Shown one piece after another: positions 1 through 6,056 of a stretch of 14,469 nucleotides of DNA. Position 1 is the stretch's first letter. Each line of letters opens with the position of its first letter. The stretch lies in assembly GCA_020719105.1 (NCBI GenBank), contig DYQV01000029.1, forward strand, positions 1 through 14,469, written 5' to 3'. This DNA comes from Rikenella microfusus. Lineage in GTDB: Bacteria; Bacteroidota; Bacteroidia; Bacteroidales; SZUA-534. The translations under genes were made by a program, and so were the position numbers. The notes below the pieces were generated by a model that was not told the origin of the DNA, did no database searches, and was given only the letters and a program-made list of their open reading frames with translations.

Positions 1-1199
1 GGGCCGGGGAATTTAAGGATGGAGAAAAAATTCTTCGCGCCAAACTCGACATGGCATCACCCAACATGCACATGCGCGATCCCATTATGTATCGAATCCT
101 TCATAAGGAACATCATCGCACCGGCGATAAGTGGTGCATCTACCCCATGTACGATTTTACACACGGACAGTCTGATTACCTAGAAGGAATTACCCATTCG
201 GTTTGTACGCTGGAATTTGAAGTACACCGTCCGTTGTATAATTGGTACCTCGACCAGTTGATTGTTACCGATTACCGTCCTCAACAAATTGAATTTGCCC
301 GGTTGAACCTGAGCTATACCGTTATGAGCAAACGCAAACTGCTGGAACTGGTTCAAAACAAACAGGTGAACGGATGGGACGACCCACGGATGCCCACCAT
401 TTGCGGGATGCGCCGCCGGGGTTATACTGCTGAAGCCATTAAGGTTTTTTCCGATAAAATTGGTGTGGCCAAACGCGACAATGTGATTGATGTTTCCCTT
501 TTGGAATTCTGCGTGCGTGAAGATTTGAATAAAAAGGCCGACCGACTAATGACGGTTATTGATCCGGTTAAATTAGTGATTGAAAACTATCCTGCCGGAA
601 AAATTGAAATGGTTACCTTGGAGAACAATCCCGAAGATGAAACACGCGGCAACCGCAAAATGCCTTTCGGAAGGGAACTCTTTATTGAGCGAAGTGATTT
701 TATGGAAGATGCTCCCAAGAAATTCTTCCGGTTGACGATAGGCGGCGAAGTACGACTGAAAGGGGCTTACATAATCAAAGCTGAGAAACTGATAAAAGAT
801 GACCAGGGAAACATTACCGAAATCCATTGCACCTACGATGCCGACAGCCGCAGCGGCAGCGGCACCGAAGCCAGCCAGCGGAAAGTAAAAGCCACCATTC
901 ATTGGGTGGAGGCCACCAACGCCGTGCCGGTTGAGGTAAGGCTGTACGACCGGCTATTCAACAACGAGGATCCCGGCGGGCAAGACGATGACTTCAAGAA
1001 TTACCTGAACCCCGAATCATTAAAGGTGCTGAACGGATGTCTGGCTGAACCAGCAATTAGGAATCTGAAACCCCAGGACCGGGTTCAATTCCAGCGTCAA
1101 GGGTACTTTTGCGTGGACCTGGATTCCAAACCTGACCATATCGTATTTAACCGCACGGTAACGCTGAAAGACGATTGGGCAAAGATAAATGCCATTTAA
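1..1199 (+). CDS. glnS: Glutaminyl-tRNA synthetase, 5'-truncated by window edge
   Basis: The enzyme charges tRNA-Gln with glutamine in the cytoplasm using ATP. The reading frame is open to the left edge (first whole codon at base 3) and runs AGEFKDGEKILRAKLD into the class I core motif MASPNMHMRDP, so the ATG at 51 is internal, not a start. The window holds about 399 C-terminal residues of a protein usually near 550; the N-terminal HIGH motif lies outside. The class I KMSKS-type signature is VMSKR (bases 321-335). The two-barrel anticodon-binding domain follows, with the family landmarks RKVKATIHWV, EVRLYDRLF, LNPESL, QRQGYF and a C-terminal FNRTVTLKDDW. No YqeY extension, seen in some Bacteroidota homologues, is present. 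The gene is visibly more GC-rich than the rest of the window, which may reflect codon bias in a translation gene. It converges on the phosphatase gene. GlnRS rather than GluRS is supported by the C-terminal beta-barrel motifs. Confidence 0.95.
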   Translation, partial: AGEFKDGEKILRAKLDMASPNMHMRDPIMYRILHKEHHRTGDKWCIYPMYDFTHGQSDYLEGITHSVCTLEFEVHRPLYNWYLDQLIVTDYRPQQIEFARLNLSYTVMSKRKLLELVQNKQVNGWDDPRMPTICGMRRRGYTAEAIKVFSDKIGVAKRDNVIDVSLLEFCVREDLNKKADRLMTVIDPVKLVIENYPAGKIEMVTLENNPEDETRGNRKMPFGRELFIERSDFMEDAPKKFFRLTIGGEVRLKGAYIIKAEKLIKDDQGNITEIHCTYDADSRSGSGTEASQRKVKATIHWVEATNAVPVEVRLYDRLFNNEDPGGQDDDFKNYLNPESLKVLNGCLAEPAIRNLKPQDRVQFQRQGYFCVDLDSKPDHIVFNRTVTLKDDWAKINAI

Positions 1200-1278
1200 C
1201 CCGCTTTAATCATACCTGAGCACAGCGAAAAGTGTGAACCTGAGCGAAGCGAAGCTCACCGTAATAATTCGGGTTAAA
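1195..1278. repeat. Inverted repeat enclosing a 24-base-period direct repeat
   Basis: The arms TTTAACCCG (1195-1203) and CGGGTTAAA (1270-1278) are perfect 9-base complements separated by 66 bases. The left arm contains the glnS stop codon. Inside lies an imperfect tandem repeat: ACCTGAGCACAGCGAA (1214-1229) and ACCTGAGCGAAGCGAA (1238-1253), 14 of 16 bases identical. The second copy also forms a hairpin with stem TGAGC/GCTCA (1241-1258). Neither orientation ends in a T-tract after the outer stem, so a classical intrinsic terminator is not supported. From memory, the CCTGAGCGAAG core resembles short palindromic intergenic repeats seen in many Bacteroidota genomes; that link is inference. Confidence 0.5.
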
Positions 1279-1343
1279 AAAGTAGCCGCAAAATATTGAA
1301 TGGGATCGTGTAAAAGCAAAAAAAATGAATCTCCGCGTTATAA

Positions 1344-1379
1344 GCGAAAGGGTTACCTATTGATTTGTTTTACTTTCGC
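1344..1379. repeat. Inverted repeat between convergent genes
   Basis: GCGAAAG (1344-1350) and CTTTCGC (1373-1379) are perfect 7-base complements around a 22-base loop, in the gap where glnS and the phosphatase gene converge. There is no T-tract on either side, so a terminator role is only possible. The right arm lies within TACTTTCGC, which looks like a Bacteroidota -7 box on the plus strand, but no -33 TTG sits at the right distance and no plus-strand gene follows. Confidence 0.35.
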
Positions 1380-1403
1380 ACCAAGGGTTGGGGAATGAAA
1401 TTT

Positions 1404-4175
1404 TTAATTAACCGTAATTCCAAGAACCAGAATATCATCTACCTGAGGATGATCTCCTTTCCATACATTAAACTGATTTTCAATAATTTGACGTTGGGTC
1501 AGAATGGGTTTATTGGCACATTCTTTTATAATCTCTTTAAATTTAAGTCCTTTCATTTTTGATCCGGTTTTCCCTCCAAATTGGTCGTAGTATCCATCGG
1601 TAAACATGAATATTTGATCTTTGGGTTGAAGGTTTAGGTTGGTAAGAGAAAAAGGACGGTCTTCATTATCAAAAAATCCAACAGGCATGCGGTCCGGTTT
1701 CAGCTCAATCATATCCTCATTCCGTAAGATAAGCACGGGGTTCATGGCACCGGCATATTCAAGCTGGTTGGTATTTAAATCAATGGAAATGATTGACATA
1801 TCCATACCATCGCCAGCCACATGTTCCCCATTGTTCTGATGCAATTGGCTAATAATATTCATGCGGAGCCGATTCAGAATAATGGATGGAGAAACAAATC
1901 CTTTTTCGTTTACAATTTTATTTAGAAAGGAAATACCAATTAAACTCATAAATGCGCCAGGAACACCATGACCGGTTGAGTCGGCACAAACAACAATTAA
2001 CCGATTGTGTTGTTTTGAAATCCAATAAAAGTCACCACTTACAATGGATTTTGGAACGTGAAAACAAAAGCTATCCGGAAACCGGGAAGTGAGTATGCTG
2101 AAAGGGGTCATCATGGCTTCTTGTATTCGTTTGGCATAACTAATACTTGATGTGATGTCAAGATTTTTGGTTAAAATCTCATGTTCCGCTTTTTTTATCC
2201 TGGTAATATCAGAATCAATGGCAATCATTTGGGTTAACTTGCCCGATTCATCCAAAATAGGTGTCAATGAAGTTTGAACCCAAATATCAGCACCCCATTT
2301 TGTCTTATTAAGCGATTCGTACGAAATGGGTTTTTTATCGCCGAACCAAACATTTACCATTTTACTTATATCAACATTAGCTTGCTCTCCAAACAAGTCC
2401 ATGGATTGTGTTTGTTGAATTTCATCTAACGAATAACCGTGCATTTTGGCGTATCCTTCATTTATCCAGGTAACATGCCCCTTTGAATTCATAACTTTAA
2501 TGCCATTATCCGTTTCACGGGCAACAATGGACAGCTTTTCCAATTCCTGGTTTATATCCAATAAAAATTGCTGCTGAACCTCAATTTCTTCTTTTTGCTG
2601 AGCAATTTGTTTGTTTCTAATTTCCAGTTTCAAATAAAACTTGCGTTTCAGGCGCATCCAATTAAAAAGGAATCCTAAAAAAACAACTATAAAAAACAAG
2701 GCTACAATAATTAAATAAATTATAAAATTTTGTTTTTCAATTCGTTTAATATTATTTTCTAAAGCAATACTTTGATTGTTTCTTTCCTGTGTTAGTGAAT
2801 TAATTACGGTTTGCTGTCGTATCGCTTCAAGCTCCACCTGAATTAGTTTAAGTTCGTAGGAATGTATCTTATAGCTTTGTGATTCCTTCATCTTTTGTGC
2901 CGTTTTTAGTGCGGCCATTGATTTTTTATAGTCTCCGGTTGCGGAATATATATCAGAAAGAATTTCATGTGTGGTAATCAAGAGATCGATGTCACTGTTT
3001 CCTTTGTTATAATCAAAGGTTTTGTTGGCATAATAAAGCGCACTATCATATTTTGAGCAAGCTAAATAATATTTAGCAAATTGAAAGGTAGTTAGAAAAA
3101 ACAAACGATGGTCGTTTAAATACTGGTCAGCTGTATTTGCCCTCCACAAATGGTTTGGAACCAAGTGCAATTGGTTGTTTTTAATATAGTAATCGGCCAG
3201 TGCATTGTTTACTTTACAAATTCCAACTTGGTTTTTAATCCGCTCATAATTTAGGAGCGCCTTGTTTAAAAACGAAAGGCTTTTTAAACTGTTGAAATCC
3301 ATTAGGTGCAGTAAGCCGATTTCAAGTTGTATTTCCGCAAGACCTTTTAGGTTATTTAATTGCTGATAAATGGATTGCGACAGTAAAAAATAATTCAGTG
3401 CTTTTGCCGTGTTTTCTTGTTTAGCATAAATAGTGCCTACTAACTTTAAAGCAAAAGCATGAGTCTGGTTTAGGGAATCCATTTTATTCACATCAATGGA
3501 ACGAAACAAACAAGCCGTGGCATTGATATAGTCATTTTGTTGCAGGTAATTGAACCCTTGGTAGCAGAATAACTTTGCCCGCATCTGGGGCAAATTACCT
3601 TTCTCTGTTATTGATAAAGCAGTTGAATAGCGGGTTTCAGCAACCGTAAAATTACTTATTTGAGTATAGCAATAACCCTCTTCAATTAAAATTTCTGCCA
3701 ATAAATCAAAATATTCCTTTTTATAAATAGCTGTTTTGGCTTGACGCAAATACTCCAGTGCCTCTATAAATAAAGAAGCATCTATTTTAACACGAGCTAC
3801 AGCGAGGAGAATTTGAGCGTTTTGTTCAATGGTTGCTGAATACAACTTGGCTTTTTCAAAATGAGCCAAAGCTAAAGCATATTGGTAATCCAATGCATAA
3901 AAGTTTCCAAGCAGCAGGTAGCTTTTTAATAAATCTGCGGCATTGTTTTTATTTTGAGCTAGTTGAATTTTCTTTTCTATGGCTTCAACGAAAAGGGAAT
4001 CAGAGGAATGCAACACGTTAATCGCAATTGTGTTTTTCGATTCCTCGGAATTAAAATCAAATTTTTCCCATAGCACAGCTATACTATCAACTGTGAATGA
4101 TGATTCTGAAGCTTTGCTAATTCTAGGTAATAAAAAGAATAAAGCGAAAAAGAAGAAATAAAATCTAAAAACCAA
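1404..4175 (-). CDS. Membrane-anchored TPR-PAS-SpoIIE (PP2C-type) serine phosphatase
   Basis: This is a 923-residue predicted sensory phosphatase. An N-terminal hydrophobic signal (residues 4-22) is followed by a helical TPR-like region (about 80-430), a coiled coil (about 440-482), one transmembrane helix (about 483-506), a second coiled coil (515-548), a PAS domain (about 549-660, ending in the typical IAIDSDITRIKKAE) and a SpoIIE/PP2C phosphatase domain (about 675-923). Metal-site and core motifs are intact: SGDFYW (713-718), ADSTGHGVPGA (731-741), GDGMDMS (788-794), FTDGYYDQFGG (858-868) and VDDILVLG (912-919). The expected topology is TPRs in the periplasm and PAS-phosphatase in the cytoplasm. 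Such enzymes usually dephosphorylate an anti-sigma-factor antagonist, but no sigma, anti-sigma or STAS gene is nearby, so the substrate is unknown. The start is a TTG at 4175; no ATG occurs in frame until residue 199, and the signal sequence follows the TTG directly. It is probably transcribed alone. Confidence 0.9.
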   Translation of the reverse strand: MVFRFYFFFFALFFLLPRISKASESSFTVDSIAVLWEKFDFNSEESKNTIAINVLHSSDSLFVEAIEKKIQLAQNKNNAADLLKSYLLLGNFYALDYQYALALAHFEKAKLYSATIEQNAQILLAVARVKIDASLFIEALEYLRQAKTAIYKKEYFDLLAEILIEEGYCYTQISNFTVAETRYSTALSITEKGNLPQMRAKLFCYQGFNYLQQNDYINATACLFRSIDVNKMDSLNQTHAFALKLVGTIYAKQENTAKALNYFLLSQSIYQQLNNLKGLAEIQLEIGLLHLMDFNSLKSLSFLNKALLNYERIKNQVGICKVNNALADYYIKNNQLHLVPNHLWRANTADQYLNDHRLFFLTTFQFAKYYLACSKYDSALYYANKTFDYNKGNSDIDLLITTHEILSDIYSATGDYKKSMAALKTAQKMKESQSYKIHSYELKLIQVELEAIRQQTVINSLTQERNNQSIALENNIKRIEKQNFIIYLIIVALFFIVVFLGFLFNWMRLKRKFYLKLEIRNKQIAQQKEEIEVQQQFLLDINQELEKLSIVARETDNGIKVMNSKGHVTWINEGYAKMHGYSLDEIQQTQSMDLFGEQANVDISKMVNVWFGDKKPISYESLNKTKWGADIWVQTSLTPILDESGKLTQMIAIDSDITRIKKAEHEILTKNLDITSSISYAKRIQEAMMTPFSILTSRFPDSFCFHVPKSIVSGDFYWISKQHNRLIVVCADSTGHGVPGAFMSLIGISFLNKIVNEKGFVSPSIILNRLRMNIISQLHQNNGEHVAGDGMDMSIISIDLNTNQLEYAGAMNPVLILRNEDMIELKPDRMPVGFFDNEDRPFSLTNLNLQPKDQIFMFTDGYYDQFGGKTGSKMKGLKFKEIIKECANKPILTQRQIIENQFNVWKGDHPQVDDILVLGITVN

Positions 4176-4195
4176 AACAACCCTATTTAGAAACG

Positions 4196-4203
4196 CAAAA
4201 GTA
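4196..4203 (-). promoter_or_regulatory. Putative -7 box of the phosphatase gene
   Basis: The minus strand reads TACTTTTG, a perfect match to the Bacteroidota TAnnTTTG -7 element. It lies 20 bases upstream of the TTG start at 4175, implying a leader of only about 14 bases. No TTG is found at the usual -33 distance, where the minus strand reads GTTAAA. The position supports the TTG start over any site further upstream. Confidence 0.5.
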
Positions 4204-4382
4204 CTCTTTTTTGGGAATTTTAACCCGTTAATGAGTAAAAGAAATAAGAAACTTAAATAAAATCCTTTTAAAGAGGCTATGCATAAGTCTTAGCTTGAGT
4301 ATAATTAGCATTTTAAACTTGTCCATATTTTGATTTTTGAGTATTGATCTTTGGAGTTTTCTTATTGACCACCCTCTATTTT

Positions 4383-5591
4383 TTATTTCAACCCCAGCTT
4401 TTTAGCAATTTCTTTAGGAATTGCGTTTCGGTGAACGCCAAAACTCAATGTTTTATATTGTACAAATGCTTCCGATGCATAAAAAAAGCCACCGTATTTG
4501 TTGTAATCGGTTCCCCATGAATTTTTAACATAGAAATATTTTGAACCATTTTGATCGATAGCTGTTCCGGTTATCACCATCCCATGATCGTCGGTAGTTT
4601 GATAGTTATCAAAAGCATCTTGTCGGTTTTTTTGTGTTATTTTTTTTTCAGGAGTGGGCTTTTCAAAACTATATATTAATTTTTCCCGTTCACTTTTATC
4701 CATGTTTTCCCATTTAAGGCGCTCTTCACCAGCCATTTCGGCTAAATCAACTTCGGGAATCACAGCAATTCCACTTTTTGATGAAAATCCCTTTTCACTC
4801 ACATCGCTGGCCCATACAATGGCATAACCCTTATCAATTGAATTATAAAAAATTGACATCATATCATCCATAGTTACATTCCAATAGGAACTCCAGGTCC
4901 AGTTATCGGGAACTTCTAAAACAAATTGTTTGTAAAATGGATGATGACTAAATGAGGTAAAGAAATAGTACTCGTTGGGATCAATGCCAATTATTTCATC
5001 AGCAAAAGTTCGTGGCGAATATTCTTTTCCGTTCCAGGTAAACTTTTCAGGAATTTCGCCAAAATAGGCATCCAAAATTCCCTTGAACCCATTAAACCAA
5101 GCTGTTGATAAGGATTTGTTTTTATTTTCGATAACTCCGTCTAAATAGCGTTTTAACACTTCGTCAATTTCACCGTGCGTATGAACATCGGTGCCATAAT
5201 TCAACCCTGAATATACATCCTGTGGAACCATACCCTGGTTTGAATATACATTAAACACATCGTTTACTGCTCCACCGCCGCCAAAGTTGCATTCGCCATG
5301 CATACGGACATAATTTTGTGCTTTTTCTTGGTACGACATTCTAACTACAAACATTTCGGAAAGATTAACCGGCTCTTTTCCCATGCGAATCATTTCGGCC
5401 TCAAGCATTCCCATGGTGGAATAACTCCAGCAAGTACCGGCTCGCTGTTGGTTATCAACCGGACTGCTTGCCACGTCTTTAATTTTGGTAAACTGATACC
5501 CTTCCGGTTTTGCTACTGGTGTTTCCTGTGCTTGTAAAACCGAAAAAACCCAAGTGAAAACCAAAGAAAATACTATTAAATGCTTTGTCAT
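4383..5591 (-). CDS. Exported C1-family (bleomycin hydrolase/PepC-like) cysteine peptidase
   Basis: This 402-residue papain-fold peptidase most resembles the C1B aminopeptidase group (bleomycin hydrolase, PepC). The catalytic set is complete: oxyanion-hole Gln in NQQRAGTCWSYS with nucleophile Cys54, His336 in TTDDHGMVITG, and Asn357 in YVKNSWGTDYNKYGGFF. The long insertion between the Cys and His halves and the C-terminal tail KEIAKKLGLK fit that group; in characterised members the C-terminal end occupies the active-site cleft and limits cleavage to aminopeptidase steps. Unlike the cytosolic enzymes, it begins with a signal peptide (MTKHLIVFSLVFTWVFSVLQAQ, cleavage near residue 22), so it should act in the periplasm or outside. 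No type IX secretion C-terminal domain is seen. It is somewhat shorter than the usual 440-470 residues. The ATG at 5591 lies about 35 bases after a good -7 box. It shares its strand with the phosphatase gene but is separated from it by 207 bases, so co-transcription is uncertain. Confidence 0.88.
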   Translation of the reverse strand: MTKHLIVFSLVFTWVFSVLQAQETPVAKPEGYQFTKIKDVASSPVDNQQRAGTCWSYSTMGMLEAEMIRMGKEPVNLSEMFVVRMSYQEKAQNYVRMHGECNFGGGGAVNDVFNVYSNQGMVPQDVYSGLNYGTDVHTHGEIDEVLKRYLDGVIENKNKSLSTAWFNGFKGILDAYFGEIPEKFTWNGKEYSPRTFADEIIGIDPNEYYFFTSFSHHPFYKQFVLEVPDNWTWSSYWNVTMDDMMSIFYNSIDKGYAIVWASDVSEKGFSSKSGIAVIPEVDLAEMAGEERLKWENMDKSEREKLIYSFEKPTPEKKITQKNRQDAFDNYQTTDDHGMVITGTAIDQNGSKYFYVKNSWGTDYNKYGGFFYASEAFVQYKTLSFGVHRNAIPKEIAKKLGLK

Positions 5592-5626
5592 TTTATCCCG
5601 TTTAAATTTATTAATTCGTTAGCTCA

Positions 5627-5634
5627 CAAAAATA
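5627..5634 (-). promoter_or_regulatory. Putative -7 box of the C1 peptidase gene
   Basis: The minus strand reads TATTTTTG, a perfect TAnnTTTG element, 35 bases before the peptidase ATG. The nearest upstream TTG (minus strand, 5652-5650) is only 15 bases away, shorter than the usual 19-21, so the -33 element is uncertain. Confidence 0.45.
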
Positions 5635-5740
5635 TAAAAAGTTATTATGCAAATAATTAAATATCTGATGTTGAGGTGGCATTTTTTATATTAAAAAACA
5701 GAAAATGTTTTACTTCAAAATCAACAATAAGCGGTAAAGA

Positions 5741-5771
5741 TTGAGATAGTTGGTTTTTTTAATTATTTTTG
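5741..5771 (+). promoter_or_regulatory. Promoter of tRNA-Arg
   Basis: TTG at 5741-5743 (-33 element) is followed after 20 bases by TATTTTTG at 5764-5771, a perfect TAnnTTTG -7 element. Transcription would begin near 5778, about eight bases before the mature tRNA end. This is the clearest two-element Bacteroidota promoter in the window. Confidence 0.7.
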
Positions 5772-5785
5772 CGCAAAATTAAATT

Positions 5786-5857
5786 GGCTTCATAGTTCAA
5801 GGGATAGAACGGAAGTTTCCTAAACTTCAGATTCGCGTTCGAGTCGCGGTGAGGCTA
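5786..5857 (+). tRNA. tRNA-Arg, anticodon CCT
   Basis: All cloverleaf parts can be folded by eye. The acceptor stem is GGCTTCA with TGAGGCT (two G-T/T-G wobbles). The D arm is GTTC/GAAC with loop AAGGGATA. The anticodon stem is GAAGT/ACTTC around loop TTCCTAA, giving anticodon CCT, which reads AGG arginine codons. The variable region is AGAT. The T arm is TCGCG/CGCGG around TTCGAGT. The discriminator is A, and CCA is not encoded, so it must be added after transcription. The gene has its own promoter and terminator, and so is a single-gene unit between the divergent peptidase gene and the OmpA operon. Confidence 0.93.
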
Positions 5858-5861
5858 CATC

Positions 5862-5887
5862 AAGGGAAGAGCTATCTTCCCTTTTTT
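5862..5887 (+). terminator. Intrinsic terminator of tRNA-Arg
   Basis: A perfect 9-base stem AAGGGAAGA (5862-5870) and TCTTCCCTT (5875-5883) closes on a GCTA loop and is followed by further T residues to 5887. It lies four bases after the tRNA and should isolate the tRNA from the operon downstream. Confidence 0.85.
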
Positions 5888-5985
5888 CATTAAAATGAGG
5901 CACCCCTTTATTTATAAGCCAAAATAAATCATTCAGCAGTTGAAAAGTATATTTTACTTCATATTGCAACTAAATCGTCAAATTA

Positions 5986-6018
5986 TTGTTTAAAATTGAT
6001 AAAAAAAATGTAAAATTG
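5986..6018 (+). promoter_or_regulatory. Possible promoter of the envelope operon
   Basis: TTG at 5986-5988 and TAAAATTG at 6011-6018 (one mismatch to TAnnTTTG) are 22 bases apart, placing a start of transcription about 30 bases before the ATG at 6057. The rest of the stretch between the tRNA terminator and 6057 holds only A/T-rich sequence and a weak 5-base hairpin (AAGTA/TACTT, near 5945-5960). Confidence 0.35.
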
Positions 6019-6056
6019 TAGGTAGAATTGAGTTACAGCCACTAATCCTTATCAGT

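Noticed and set aside
573..902. Minus-strand open frame of 109 codons inside glnS
   Set aside because: It is the antisense shadow of a well conserved, GC-rich coding region and has no protein features.
1365..1562. Plus-strand frame with a promoter-like TACTTTCGC in front
   Set aside because: It overlaps the conserved 3' end of the phosphatase gene in antisense. The box is half of an inverted repeat and lacks a -33 element.
4219..4227. Second copy of the 9-mer TTTAACCCG found at 1195-1203
   Set aside because: It has no partner arm nearby, and a 9-base match of this kind can arise by chance.
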